Numbered from the stretch's first letter, positions 1-12,339 are shown. The stretch: DNA of 64,000 nucleotides from Amborella trichopoda (GCF_000471905.2 NW_006499603.1:2621606-2685605), one strand, 5' to 3'. Numbers and translations are program-made. The notes: generated by a model from the letters alone, not told the origin.

Positions 1-1760
1 GGAGTGGACTCCCACTATTTTCGATTGCCTTAAGAACAAAACATGATCTAGCTGCCGGAGGCCAATATTGCAGAGTCAGCTGGGCAGGAGACGATTGAGA
101 AGTGCTGCACCTATCACAAGAGAGTAGGCTACCCTACTCACGACTACTATAAAATCAACAACACTATCGAAGCCCTTATAAACAAATAAAGCTCGAAGAG
201 TTGACGAAAGTGTTCGGGGCAACTGAGGCTTCTCACGTAGTCACAATGAGGGTGACGAGGCACCCGTTATTCTCTGTGCATTTTTCTCCATTATGCTCAA
301 AGGACTCGTCAATCCCAAGCAAATAAGGCTGCCCAAGTTTTTGCCTCTGGGGACCAAGAATCTCTGGTGTGCATATCACCAAATACGAGGCCATGACATC
401 AGTGAATGCACTGGCTTCCACGAGATCCTCAAATGCTAAGAAGCTTATGGTAACCCAGAAGGACACCCTCAAGTCCCAGCTCTGCCTGTGCAAGGAAACC
501 TCCCGACGCAGGACCAAGGAAATGCCAAGCAAGACCCTCTGCAGACCCTCTTCAAGGTAATGCTCCGACAGGGTCTTGTCACTCCCAAGCTGGCCAGTCA
601 GCTGAGGCATCTTGCCCAGGGTACGAAAAAGCTCTGGTGCCCATATCACCAAGTATGGGGCCACGAAACTCAATTAGTACTCTGGATTCGAAGCTATAGT
701 CGCAGAGAAAGTCCGACAAGGCCACATCGTTTGTTCGGTTCTCTTAGAATGCATCCAGGCCGTCGTAACCTTTCAAGAGGAAGTCACACTACAAGGCCCT
801 CTTACGCATACACTAGACTCTTCAGAGCCCTCGAACTCTTAGCCCTGGGAAGTCTACCATGGGAGAAGTAGGTTCAAGTCTTTGAAGCATGAGGCAGTAA
901 GCTAGGACTACTCATTAGCCAGAGAGGGCGGTTCAAACACCCCCTCATGGATCCAGAAGGAGGTGGCGCGCACCTTGGTCAGCCCGCCGAAGGAATCCCA
1001 TCCCTCAGCCACAAGTCAAGGAAGAATTCCTCAGGCCCCTTCCTCTAATCCCGACCTTACAAAACATCATCCCAAGCGCAGCTCGCCTTATCCTTTCGTC
1101 CAATCAGATAGACATCCCTATGCCACCAGCAGCTCGGGGTTCCTCCAATATGGGTGACGGCGGTAAAAGCAGCCCACAACGGTTAAAGCCGAGGCAAGAC
1201 CTAAAATACCCTTTGCACACATCCAATTTCGGCGACGATGTAAAAAGCTGCCCGGAACGTTCTAACCCTTCTTCTCCTCCCTCTTCTATTTTCTCCACAG
1301 GTGCAGCTCGATGGTGCCCAGACTTCGACACTTTAAACAGAGAGTTCCGAGGCACCAACGTCACCCGGCCATAGCAAGAGCGCCTCAAAGAGATGTTGGT
1401 CCAGGGGACTGGATTCTAGACAGTCGTCGACGCCCTGTCAACCTGAGCCAAATCCGAGTCATCTTCAGGCTCCTATTCCAAAGAGGCCTTCCACATGGTG
1501 CAGATCTTGAAAGCACCAGCTAACACAGGGCAAATGGGTCTAAGATAGGGAAAGAAGCTACAACCCACACCTCAGAAGCTCAAGGCCCTCAAGTTTTTTG
1601 ATCCCTCACTTTCCTCTAAACCCCAACCACAAATCTCTACATCCCTAATACAAGCCCCCATTACTTCCCCATCAGCCCAGACCTCATCGGCCGAGCGACA
1701 AAGTCAGCCAGTGCCACAAACCAAAACCCAACCAAAGCCTGTTCCTAAGCCTACCCTACC
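1..1760 (+). pseudogene. Element I: gag-pol linker remnant
   Basis: The stretch aligns by eye with 15290-17070 of element II, so it is the region between gag and protease in a Tat-like Ty3/gypsy element. Bases 91-186 read as a CxxH...H...INK segment ending in EALINK, matching the better copy at 15390-15480. Bases 337-435 carry a second Cys/His-like segment (WCAYHQIRGHD...C). From about 950 it is Ser/Pro-rich. Several stops and frameshifts break the frame. Gag, the 5' LTR and the PBS lie outside the window or are lost. The 3' end fuses to the integrase terminus by an internal deletion. Confidence 0.7.
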
Positions 1761-1800
1761 CCCTATCAACGAACAATACCTGAAGAAGTACTATCATTGA
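1761..1800 (+). pseudogene. Element I: integrase C-terminal tail after an internal deletion
   Basis: Thirteen codons read PINEQYLKKYYH plus stop. They match the last residues of the integrase frame at 30312-30351 and 56798-56835. Just upstream is linker sequence equal to 17050-17070 of element II, so PR, RT, both RNase H domains and nearly all of INT are missing. The deletion joins two places that both contain a CCTACC/CCCCCTA-like tract. Confidence 0.75.
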
Positions 1801-2407
1801 TGTATCCCTAAAATGCAATGTGCACAGTAAGAAAAGAAGGAAATGAAAAAGAAGAACATTAAGCCAGTTCAAAAGAAGTTCATTTCTTTCATTGCATTAA
1901 AAAGAGTTATAAGTTACAATAAAAAACCCATTACTAGGGAAGTTACAAAGCTCTTGCATTTAAGGATAAGAGGATGGTTACAGGCCAGAAAGAAACGCTT
2001 TCCTCATGAAGAAGAAGCAAACCTACCGAAGAAACGCTCTCCTCGTGGAAAAGAAGCATACCCCTCGAAGAAATGCTCTCCTCAAGAAGAAGATGCAAAA
2101 CCACTTGGAGAAGTTAGCTCCGGTACCACCAAAGAGGATGATTGCAGGCCGAAAGAGGAAGCCAACCATTTTCGAGTCAGCTTCAATTCATTTGACTAGG
2201 CATGGCTAGCTTCTAAGGAGCCGGCCCATGCTGAAACAACATGGACTTCACGGTTCTGCTAGGGACCTTGGCTTCCAATAGATCACGGCGGCAAAGCCTT
2301 CTCAATTGCCATCACTCTTGACCCCCGCGAGACATCGTCGTCCATAGTCATCACTGCGCACGACTCGACACCATGCGCAACCATCGTTGTGTACAACATG
2401 ATGCCAC

Positions 2408-2459
2408 ATCCTACCATCACCTCGGGCAAGCTTATCCTACCATCACCTCGGGCAAGCTT
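2408..2459 (+). repeat. Perfect 26-bp tandem duplication
   Basis: Two identical 26-bp units (2408-2433 and 2434-2459) sit head to tail and end in CAAGCTT. The lack of divergence makes this younger than the surrounding decayed sequence. Confidence 0.95.
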
Positions 2460-3315
2460 ACACTGTGCGAGCCCATTGCCGCGAGTAGCACACTCCCAAA
2501 GTGGCTATCACTGACCATGGCCTAGGGACACGTGAAGGTAATGTTGCATGTGACATAACAGCGCACATGCCCTCGTTGTACCTCAGTTCCCACCATCCCC
2601 AATTTCCTGGAGGCATTAACCCTTGTGTTTCTTTGGTTTCCCCAGCTATCTCCCCACGGCAATGGTCAACATTCTCACAACCCTTCGCCCTCCTCGCAAT
2701 CCTTTCGGTTTCGCTAGAAATACTCCTACGACCGCTGGAAATCCTTGCTCGGCCCTGTTATTTCCCCTACTACGTAGTGTCTCCCTATCGAAAACACTTC
2801 GCTTTTCGATGGGAATCTCTGTCGGACTCTGTTCTTTCCCCTTTTCTAATAAACAGGAATACAATGGAAAGTCACCCGGAATCCCCCTGCGGATCTCCCC
2901 TCTCCCAACTTTTACACTTCGGCAATTCGCCACAAGCTCACCAAAATTTTACTGCGTTCACGGTTAACTCGCTACTATGCCTCCTCCTTCTCGTCCAATA
3001 TCCAGAGAACTAACAGAGCCCTCTAATCTCTCTGCTACCTCCCCTTCAATCGTGGAACGACCAAAGGAGAACTCACACTCTGGCAGGACACCTCTGCAAA
3101 CAGCCTAAGGCCCCAAGAAACCCTATTCCCTAGTCGGATATCCTTTGCACTCTCCAAATATGTTTGCAAGCATCTTGTGAAGGCCGGCAACCCACTGAAG
3201 CTCGCAAGAAAGAGCTCCCTCTCTGCTGCAGATTTTAGTCGGGAACTTCTAGTTGGGAAATCTCTTCCAAAAATCTTAGGTCCTCTCTCTCTCTCTAAGA
3301 AAACACTTCCACTAT

Positions 3316-3368
3316 TTTACCCCTTCGGTAAAGAGTAAAGAGGGGCTTTCCCTTTTTTTTATATACCC
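3316..3368 (+). promoter_or_regulatory. Palindrome plus TATA-like box in the 3' UTR (copy A)
   Basis: TTTACC (3316-3321) and GGTAAA (3327-3332) form an inverted repeat around CCTTC. A T-rich TATATA box lies about 28 bp downstream. The same layout occurs at 20585-20635, 31788-31844 and 49223-49273, so it is a family feature. It may be a promoter inside the 3' UTR, or the U3 promoter if the LTR is longer than assumed. Confidence 0.5.
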
Positions 3369-3474
3369 AACAACGACGCAAGCTTCTCTCGACAAACATG
3401 AAATCACGTGCCAGTCCCCAGTTCTTGACGGCAATAAAACCATACCAAGGCAGGTCAAAACCAGTGACCCGAAA

Positions 3475-3690
3475 AGGCCATCACCATGTGCTTCAACCAA
3501 CGGCCATCACCGGGTGCCTTCGTCAAGGGCCATCGTTGTGTGCCTATGTCAAGGGCCATCATCGCTCACCTTCGTCAAGACCTTCGTCGCACGCCTTCGT
3601 CAAGATCATCGTCGTGGGCCTTTGCCCGAAGGTCGTCGCCACACACCTCGTCAAGGCCTACTGTAGAGCACTACACCAAGGGACCTAACG
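3475..3690 (+). repeat. About 24-bp minisatellite in the 3' UTR
   Basis: Degenerate units built on CGTCAAGGGCCATCGTCG repeat about eight times. A longer version of the array is at 20740-21125. The units create open frames on the plus strand, which explains the short ORFs here. Confidence 0.7.
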
Positions 3691-3869
3691 TCATGCTTAC
3701 ATCATCTAAGCCTAATGCCGCATGTGCCATCCAACACTTAGTGCCATGTGCATGCCATGACACTCCCATCTGAACCTTCGTCCTGCATCCGCAAGAAGTT
3801 CAGTCCCTACACCACATTCTCACTGCTCAAGAGATGCAATCTTCGGTGACGGCTTTGTTCCCCATGGAC

Positions 3870-4418
3870 GCTTTACCTCACCACATTATGGTCCAGATGC
3901 ACCACTTTAAATTGCATGGTCCAAACTATATGACCTTAAACTGTAGTAGAGGTCTAGTTTCACGAGCTTAAACTATTAGGTCCTCGTGACACGACTCAAA
4001 AACGGTACGACCAGGGTCCAAATTACATGACCTTAAACTGTAGTGAGGGTCGTAGCTACACAACTTTAAAAGTACATAGCGATGGTCTAGATGCCTGACC
4101 CTAAATTGCATGGTCAAAACTATATGGCCTTAAACTGTACCTTAAACTGCGAAGTCCTCATCACATGACTCAAAAACTGTATGACCAAGGTCCAAACTAC
4201 ATGACCTTAAACTGTAGTGAGGGTCCTAGATGCACGACTTTAAAATTGCATTGCGATGGTCCAGCTACACGACCTTAAACTGCATGGTCCAAACTATATG
4301 ACCTTAGACTGTAGTGGAGCTCTAGCTACATGACCTTATACTGCTAAATCCTCGTCACCCAACTCAAAACCTGTATGACCAGGTTGACCTCCTAGCCGCA
4401 TGACATTAAAACTGCATA
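3870..4418 (+). repeat. ACCTTAAACTGCA array, left part before the gap
   Basis: Degenerate 35-50 bp units share a core close to CATGACCTTAAACTGCA, followed by CATGGTCCA-like sequence. The array runs directly into the N gap and continues at 5290-5840. Confidence 0.8.
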
Positions 4419-5041
4419 NNNNNNNNNNNNNNNNNNNNNNNNNNNNNNNNNNNNNNNNNNNNNNNNNNNNNNNNNNNNNNNNNNNNNNNNNNNNNNNNNN
4501 NNNNNNNNNNNNNNNNNNNNNNNNNNNNNNNNNNNNNNNNNNNNNNNNNNNNNNNNNNNNNNNNNNNNNNNNNNNNNNNNNNNNNNNNNNNNNNNNNNNN
4601 NNNNNNNNNNNNNNNNNNNNNNNNNNNNNNNNNNNNNNNNNNNNNNNNNNNNNNNNNNNNNNNNNNNNNNNNNNNNNNNNNNNNNNNNNNNNNNNNNNNN
4701 NNNNNNNNNNNNNNNNNNNNNNNNNNNNNNNNNNNNNNNNNNNNNNNNNNNNNNNNNNNNNNNNNNNNNNNNNNNNNNNNNNNNNNNNNNNNNNNNNNNN
4801 NNNNNNNNNNNNNNNNNNNNNNNNNNNNNNNNNNNNNNNNNNNNNNNNNNNNNNNNNNNNNNNNNNNNNNNNNNNNNNNNNNNNNNNNNNNNNNNNNNNN
4901 NNNNNNNNNNNNNNNNNNNNNNNNNNNNNNNNNNNNNNNNNNNNNNNNNNNNNNNNNNNNNNNNNNNNNNNNNNNNNNNNNNNNNNNNNNNNNNNNNNNN
5001 NNNNNNNNNNNNNNNNNNNNNNNNNNNNNNNNNNNNNNNNN
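4419..5041. other. Assembly gap (623 N)
   Basis: A run of 623 unresolved bases lies inside the tandem array of element I's 3' UTR. A repeat array on both sides suggests the gap reflects failed assembly of more repeat units; its true length is unknown. Confidence 0.97.
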
Positions 5042-5289
5042 GTTGGTAAAAGGTCATACTACCCCTTTGATCCCCAAGGAATTCGTTTCGCATCAACATA
5101 ATTATCCCCATGGAGTCACACTGACCCTCCTAATCCCCGATGAAGATTCGTTTCCACTTGCCACTCTTTGTGGGGCCGGGGCCACCATCCCCATTTAAGA
5201 AGCTCTCCCCTTATGAATAGCTATAACCATTTTATCCCCAAGGAGACAGGCTGTTATTCACAGACCTACCCCAAGAGATCCTCAACCAC

Positions 5290-5840
5290 ACGGTGACCCA
5301 CGTCATGGTCCAGGCTGCATGACCTTAAACTGCACAACCATGGTCCATGTTGTACGACCTTAAACTGCATAGCCATGACCCTAGGTGCATGACTTTAAAC
5401 TGCATAACCATGGTCCATACCATATGACTTTAAACTGCACAGCCATGGTCCAAACTACATGACCTTAAACTGCAGCGGAGGTCTAGCTGTACGACCTTAA
5501 ACTGTATAGTCCATGCTGCATGACCTTAAACTGCACAGCCATGGTCCAAACTATATGACCTTAAACTGTAGCGGAGGTCTAGTTACACGACCTTAAACTG
5601 CATGGTCCTAGTTGCATGACTTTAAATTGCATAACCATGGTCCATGCTGCATGACTACACATCCATGGTCCAAACTATATGACCTTAAACTGTAGCGGAG
5701 CTCTGTTGCATGACTTTAAAATGCACGGTCTGAGTTGCATGAATTTAAACTACATAACCATGGTCCAAGCTATATGACCTTAAACCATAGTGCACATCCT
5801 GGCCACATGACATAAAACTGCTTTGCCCAGGTTCAAGAGG
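5290..5840 (+). repeat. ACCTTAAACTGCA array, right part
   Basis: This is the same unit family as 3870-4418, with about 35-45 bp spacing and a core near GCATGACCTTAAACTGCAC. Bases 5850-6150 then hold three imperfect ~100-bp direct repeats with CACACGCC, TTTACATGCAT and GTCTTCCCTA. The related arrays at 21340-22690, 32680-33060 and 50190-50680 occupy the same position in other copies. Confidence 0.8.
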
Positions 5841-6507
5841 CATGAGCTTAAAGGCGCCCCCACATACATGCACACGCCTTTTACATGCATCTTCGTGTAC
5901 GTCTTCCCTAGTCGGCCCATTCGTCTGCACACACCACCTCCATTACCTCTCCAGTGAGACTACACATGCGCACACACCTTTTACATGCATCATCGTGCAT
6001 GTCTTCCCTAGTCGGCCCATTCGCGTGCGCGCACCACCTCCATTACCTCTCTAGTGAGACAACACATGTGCACACGCTGTTTACATGCATCTTTGTGCAA
6101 GTCTTCCCTAACCGACCCATTCGTGTGCGCGCACCACCTTTATTACCTATCCAATGAGTCCATTCATCATTACCATCTTTCACCACTCCCTAGTGAGTCT
6201 TAACCACTCTCACAAAACGGCGAGCCATCTCGCCACCCACACTCACCGTCAGTTAGTGGGTGACCACTTTTCACCCACCGTTCATACATCATCCATCCTT
6301 CACAGGCAACCTTGTGCCATCTTCCCAAAGGGAGTCATAACCATGACTAGACTCACTCTATGGCCTCTACAGTCTGCCATTCGTCACCATTATGGTCCAG
6401 CTATATGACCCTAAACTATATTGCACTTCTTGGCTGCATGACGTTAAAAGGCTTCGCACAGGTCTCGAAGGCATGACCCTAAAGATGCCTTCACACGAAA
6501 AAAGGGG

Positions 6508-6710
6508 CATGGTGTACACCCGTACAAGGGAACACCATGAGTAAAAATGACGGACGGGCATGGTCACGAAACCATGAGTAAAAGAGTTTCGTGGAAACAA
6601 AACCCAAGCACGGTGAAAACCCCAAAAGGGCATCATGAGCAAAAACCGATGAAAAAGGTGGACATGAGAGTAAAGTCATGGGTAATAGAGCCCAAAAATA
6701 ACAGAAGTTG
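6508..6710 (+). other. Chain of short hairpins (copy A)
   Basis: CATGGTGT (6508-6515) pairs with ACACCATG (6532-6539). CATGGT (6559-6564) pairs with ACCATG (6571-6576). CACGGTG (6609-6615) pairs partly with CATCATG (6631-6637). A fourth, decayed one lies near 6662-6680. The first two are followed directly by GAGTAAAA. The same chain is present at 23073-23190, 33514-33750 and 51102-51330. The role is unknown; an RNA element is the preferred reading. Confidence 0.6.
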
Positions 6711-7269
6711 GGGAAAACCATATTTACAGTGCCACTTCGCCTGTTCAAGTGAAAACTTGCAAAGGTCTCTTAAACCAACAAGATAGGTTGAAGCACAACC
6801 ACCGCATCAGCCGAAGCTCAATCACAATCCTAATGAGGTCTACCTAAAATCCTCAAATGTAAAGCATCAATGAACATGAAATTGATCACTAGGGAGTGAG
6901 AACCGCATAAGATCTCCCGCACTTCAAACACCAACAACATGGTTCGCTAGGGAGTGACAGCCGCATAAGATCTCCCAAAAACCACAAGAGTCCTCGAGGG
7001 TGAGGTCGATGACCAGAAGATCTATATAAAATGCTAAAGACAATCACAAAAGCAAGAAACTGACGAAGCTAGGGTCTAACCTGCCACAAGCTTCAGGGTA
7101 TTCCTCGCCAAATTCCCTAGCCTACATGGGACCAGACGTTCAGGATAGGTCAGAAGCCCTCGACTGGACCCCGTTAGATATGACCTACAGAGATACCCTG
7201 AGCATCAAAAGCAAACTTGGTGTAGTAGCGAACAATGCCGACCAAAAGGTTCTTAGCACTTGGCCTCCA

Positions 7270-7450
7270 CGTAGGCCTGATACTGTCCGAGGAGGTCCTA
7301 CAAAGGCCTCACGCTTGAGAATCACAAATAGTCCCTCAAGGTGAGGACTTTGACAAGATCCCTCAGGTCTGATTCTGTCCGACGAGGTCCCTACAAAGGC
7401 CTCACGCTTCAGAATCATAAATAGTCCCTTAAGGGTAAGGACTTTGGCAA
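7270..7450 (+). repeat. Two ~93-bp direct repeats before the LTR
   Basis: Two copies begin near 7273 and 7366. Each carries GAGGTCC(C)TACAAAGGCC and AATAGTCCC, then a GGACTTTG block. Related sequence precedes LTR3 at 23800-23920. Confidence 0.7.
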
Positions 7451-7521
7451 GATCTCTCAAAATTCCTGAGTGATTATACTTCTCGATTCTCTCGAAGCAC
7501 AACATTCGGCGGGGCATGCTG

Positions 7522-10199
7522 TTGGAAGATATTTTTCATCATCAATAAAAGCCTAGGAAACAGTGGAAATCCTAACAGTCTCAGAGTAGCACCAGAACTG
7601 GCCAAGATCTTTGTGAGGTCTCCCAAAAGTCTCCCTCCAAGTTTCATTGCATTCCGACATGTCTAAGGCAGTGCCGACTAAGGAACATATCCGGCAGAAT
7701 CGGCCTCAAAGAACTTGAAACAAACCCTAAAACTAGAGCTACATTCTCAGTATCTCAATTTGCTGTGGGACCACTACCATTGGATCCAGCATGGTTGAAA
7801 ACCCGCAGGAGTCAAATATCAGCTCGAATGGATACTCCAAGAAGACGTTATAAGTAAAAGAGGAAACAGGAAAAATCGCACGCTATTCCCATGTGGCCCC
7901 CCTGGAACCCTACACAATTGAAGGGACTGTCATGAGCAATGAATTCTGATGCTCATATCTCACACATCTCAAGTCGGATAGCATTCAAATTTGGTGAGCA
8001 TAATCGTTGCATCAAGACGAGCGATTCGATATGTGGCATGCCCCGTGATGATACCCGAGCATGAAGAACAGTTAGAGAGAAATTGCTGATCTATGAAGAA
8101 AGTACAGGAAATTCAGCAAGGTCGTGCCCCCCTCAAGGGGCCGAATCACGCTGCTCGAGAGCCCGATCGATGCGAGACCAATTCCACCGCATGCGTAAGT
8201 TCTCGGGCCATCTCTGACTTGAACCCAGTACATGATGAATTGTCGGATTCGACACATGAGCTGGAATTCCAGATTCTAGTCAAAATTCTAAGGCTGCAAA
8301 ATCTTCGTTTGGGCACGGAATTGAGCTGCGTTTTTGCCCCACAATCGTAACGGTATGCTCAGTACGATCTAGTGAAGAAATCACCGAAAAAATCAAGGAA
8401 CGAGCACACTATCGATCCAAAGTTTCAAGATCCATTCAAAATTCAAATCACATGATCGTGCACTAAAACACGATCCATGGCTCGAAGTTGGTATCAAATC
8501 GATCGCCATGTCGAGCCCTACAAGAAAATAATCATGTTTCGATCAATCGGGCATCAGAACGACCCCAGATCATCCATGCAAGATCACGTAAGTTCTAGGG
8601 CAACATTGGGACTGTTCTGGAATTCCGTAAATTGTTAGGAAGGGGCAAATCTTTCATTTTACACCTTATTTTTTAATTTCATTTAAATCATTTTAATGTT
8701 AATTTTCAGCAATTAGGGTTACTTTTGATCATCCACCCATATTTGGGGCAAATTCTATATATATATACCATCATTGTATGCACCAAAAGGACTCAACCTT
8801 TCAAAAAAGAGAGAAGTTTTACTTAATACGGTTTCTCTTTCTTATCATTGTTGGGTCACATTTGGAGAGAGGGAGCAAGGTGAGAGAAAATTTTGATCGG
8901 TACCCCTAGCTCTGAGGTAGAACTTCTCTCTCTTCCTCTTCATCTTCTTTCTCTTCCTCTCTCTCTTCTTCCTCTTCATCTTATTTCTCTTCCTTTCTCT
9001 CTTCTTCCTCCCCTCCACTTGAGTTTTCCTCAGGGGCCATGCACGGTAGTGGAAGTGTTGTGCATGCTTCTTCGATGATCTCACGGGTAGCGCATGGCGA
9101 TGGCAGCGTCATGCTCGAGCTCTCCTCCCCCTATGTATTCTTCTCTACCTCCCGGTGGGAATTGCAGACGATACTGCTCATTGCTGTTCGCGAACGTACC
9201 CTCAACGTCTCAGTGAGGAACATGGGCAGCTAAGCCCATTGCCATTTACGGGGGCTTCACCTTGACACGAGACTATTGCAGGTGACGATGTCCATTGTCG
9301 TCCGTAAAGGGATCGAGGTAATACCCGTCACTGAGCACAGGCATCTTTCGTGGCTCTCTGTGCTCGTCGTTGTGCACCTCATGGGAAGCTATTGTCATGC
9401 GCTGTCCGCAACGGACATGTTGCTTCCTCACATTGCTAATGGTAATATTCATTTCCTCTCGTATTCCATGACTGGCACCGTGTGCCTCAAGTGAAGCTAT
9501 CGTCGTGAGCCTCACTAGAAGCCATCGTCGCCCATAAGGGGCACGATGTTTTCTCATGAGGCCAACGACGATACCCGTTGCCGTCTGGGTCATTCCCCTT
9601 CTGTCATCTCACTCTCTTTTCTTCTCTTCACTCTTCCTTACTTGATTGAGGGTAGAATTAGCCTAGCACTACCATATCGATCTCGATTTAGAATAGTATT
9701 GATGTCGTCCTGGTCTTGAGAGTCATGCCCGTCTTGCTACCACTCTGAGTCGGTAGCTTCCGGTCGTCGTGCTAGTATCACCCCTTTGTCAATTTTTCTC
9801 CTTCTTTTTCTCTTTATTGGAAAACTTCTGTTTCAGCACTCCCTCATATGAGCATGCGCTGCCATAAGACAAGGGTGGGTCTCTTCGAACTACTTGTCTC
9901 GCTAATTAACCCTAGAAGTGTTGCGTAGAAAACAAGAGGATTGCAGGTCAAGGGAGGCTATTCTGACCCAGCTAAAGCAGCTGGGGGGACTTTCTTCATG
10001 ATCTAAGAGGGCACCCATGCGAGCCAACTTGAGTAAGTCCAGAACCTACTTAAATTCCTCTCTTAAAGGTTGGTATACCTGCCCTTGCTCTTGAGCAAGG
10101 TTTCGGGAAAGCGATCTCAAATCTTGGCTTCACTAGAAACCTAAGACACGTTCTGCCAGATCACTTGGATCTGGAGGGCGAGATCGAGGCACTTAACCA
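7522..10199 (+). mobile_element. LTR1 (2.68 kb, subfamily A), 3' LTR of element I
   Basis: It starts TGTTGGAAG and ends GGCACTTAACCA, giving TG...CA ends. It aligns over its length with LTR2 at 10595-13318, although the region 9280-9560 differs from the 37-bp repeats of LTR2. A TATA box lies at 8755-8767 and the transcript start region TTGTTGGGTCAC near 8850. A pyrimidine-rich tract follows at 8930-9010. The flanking bases CATGC and ATGAT do not form a clear target-site duplication. The bases just upstream, GGCGGGGCATGC, could be a weak polypurine tract. Confidence 0.7.
8755..8767 (+). promoter_or_regulatory. LTR1 TATA box
   Basis: A TATATATATATA-type box follows the conserved TTTGGGGCAAATTC and precedes CATCATTGTA. 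The same arrangement is seen at 11837, 25337, 35164 and 59595, which supports this as the element's main promoter. Confidence 0.7.
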
Positions 10200-10594
10200 A
10201 TGATGTGCTTTGATTGCTTTGATTTTGCTAATAGAAATTTGAAGTGGTTTCGGCTAGCGCCGGTGACATTCTGAATGTCGTCGAATACGAGCGGTCCAAC
10301 CATCTTGGTTGTACTTGCCTCTGACCATCATCCGATAGAAAATCGATAACCTCACTCCATACTAATTTCTGACATGTCAGTATAGATCTGTCACAGTGGT
10401 GGGTACAGACTGACATGTCAGGTCGTCACATCGGTCACTTCGACCAGGCTGTGTCCCGACTGTTGAAGGGCTCGGGCCTAACGCTATTGGAAATGGTGCT
10501 GGCGACATTACCTCTGCCGCCAGGCATCTTGATTGTGTTCTAGTCTTGAAGGGTGGATCCTATTGGAGCTTAAAGATCGGGGCTTAGGACTTGG
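10200..10594. other. Orphan spacer between two LTRs
   Basis: This 395-bp stretch separates the end of LTR1 from the start of LTR2 and does not align obviously with either. It carries a few CTAGCGCCGG and GGCTGTGTC words resembling 3' UTR repeats, and two identical 12-bp palindromes (CTGACATGTCAG) at 10369-10380 and 10410-10421. No coding potential is seen. It could be original flanking DNA or a diverged 3' UTR piece. Confidence 0.5.
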
Positions 10595-11836
10595 TGTTGG
10601 AAGAAATTTTTCATCATCATGGGTCCCTGTTCAATAAAGCCTAACAAACAGCGGAAATTTCCATAATCTCGAAATAGCCCTAGAACTGGCCAAGATCTTC
10701 ATTAGGACTCTCAAAAGTCTCATGCCAAGTTTCGTCACATTCCGACATGTTTAAGGCAGTGCAGATGGAAAAACAGTTTAGACAAAATCAGCCGCTAGAA
10801 CCCTGAAACGGACCCTATAACTATAACTATATTTTTTATGTCTCAATTTGTTATGGGACCACCGCCATTGGATCCGACCTAGTTGAACTGACATTCCAGG
10901 AAGAAGTTATATGAAAAAGAGTAAAACAGGAGCAGTCACACGCTACCCCCTTGCGGCCACCCTGCAACTCAACTTCATTAAATGGACAGTCATGAATAGT
11001 GACTTGCGATGCTTAAATCTCTATTGTCTAAGATCGGATCATGCTCAAACTTAATGGAGCGTGTTTGCCTCATCGAGACGAGCGTTTCAATATGTGGGAC
11101 ACCCTGTGACGACGCCCGAGCGCGAAGAAAAGCTAAAGAGAAGCTGCTGATCCATGAAGAAAGTGCAGGAAAATCAACAGCATCATGCCTCGCTCGAGCG
11201 ACAAAATCACGCCGCTCGTGGGTCAGATCAACGCAAACCTAGTTCCATCGCTTGTGTAAGGTCCATGGCTACCACTGGTTCGAACGTCGTGCATGATTGA
11301 CGGTCGGATTCCCCACACAAAGTCGACGAAGTGATTGAAAATTTTATCACCAAAATTCTAGATTCTAGCCAGAACTCCAAAGTTGCAAAATCTTCGTCCG
11401 AGCACGAAATCGAGCTGCGTTTGTTGCCCCACGATAGTGATGGCATGCTCAGTGTGAACCAATGAAGAAATCACATAAAACATCAAGGAACGAACACACA
11501 ATCAATCTAAAGTTTCCAGATTCATTCAAATTTCAAGTCACATGATCGTGGCCTAAAACCACGATCCATGGGTCGAAGTTGGTATCACATGCCGAGCCCT
11601 ACAAGAAACAATCATCTTTCGATCAAATGGGCATCAGAACAATCTCAGATCATTCATGAAAAATTATGCACGTTCTAGGGCAACACATAGACTGTCTTGG
11701 AATTCCACAACTTGTTAGGAAGGGGCAAATCTATCATTTTGCACCCTATTTTATAATTTCTTTTAATTAGGTTAAATCTTAATTTCCAGCAATTAGGTTT
11801 AATTTTGATCAATCCACCCATGTTTGGGTACAATTC

Positions 11837-11844
11837 TATATATG
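11837..11844 (+). promoter_or_regulatory. LTR2 TATA box
   Basis: TATATATG follows TTTGGGTACAATTC, at the same place as the boxes in the other LTRs. Confidence 0.6.
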
Positions 11845-12339
11845 TCGCGTATCATCATTGTACACAAAGGCTTGGAACCCTTCACAAAAGAGAACTTTTA
11901 CTCAATAAAATTCCCGTTCTTTCTCATTGTTGGGTCACGTTTGGAGAGAGAATAAGGAGAGAAATGTTTGGACCGATACCCCTAAGCTCAAGGTAAATTT
12001 TCTCTCTCTTCTTTTTTTTCTTCTTCTCCTTCTTCGTCTGAGCCTCCCTTAGAGGCAATGCACGATAGTGACAGCGCCGTGCATGCCTCCTTCTTTTCTT
12101 TTTTTTCCTTCCCATGGATTAATAGGTTGTGCATGGCGATGGCAGTGCCATACGCACGCTCCTTTCCCTCTTCTGTTTGTTTGTTTCTATCTCTCAACGA
12201 GGTTCTCTTCGTCCGAAGAGGTATCCTTGACATCTCAGTGAAGAACATAAATGGCAAAACTTATTGCTACCAATAGGGCTCTTCCCCCAGTTGTGCGCCT
12301 ATTGTAGATGGCGATGCCTATCACTGCTCGCAAGAGGTC

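Larger units (their letters stand above)
1801..7521 (+). repeat. Element I: long 3' UTR with tandem arrays
   Basis: This non-coding stretch lies between the integrase stop and the LTR at 7522. Homologous stretches follow the integrase end at 30352, 47656 and 56835. Long repeat-rich 3' UTRs are known for Tat/Ogre elements. Order here: purine-rich direct repeats (1950-2130), a 26-bp duplication (2408-2459), a palindrome plus TATA-like box (3316-3368), about 24-bp repeats (3475-3690), about 35-bp repeats interrupted by an assembly gap, a hairpin chain (6508-6710) and imperfect 90-bp repeats (7270-7450). ORFs inside it differ between copies and are not credible genes. An alternative is that part of it belongs to a much longer LTR. 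Confidence 0.6.

Noticed and set aside
2501..3013. 170-codon open frame before the 3' UTR TATA-like box
   Set aside because: The same region in copies B, C and D (20110-20460, 31420-31800, 48840-49200) is broken at other places and shows no conserved protein frame.
4392..5111. Open frames of 233-239 codons on both strands
   Set aside because: They span the run of N and are artefacts of the gap.
8845..9084. Lys/Arg-rich minus-strand open frame and its plus-strand partner
   Set aside because: Low-complexity pyrimidine tract in LTR1; similar frames in other LTRs follow composition only.
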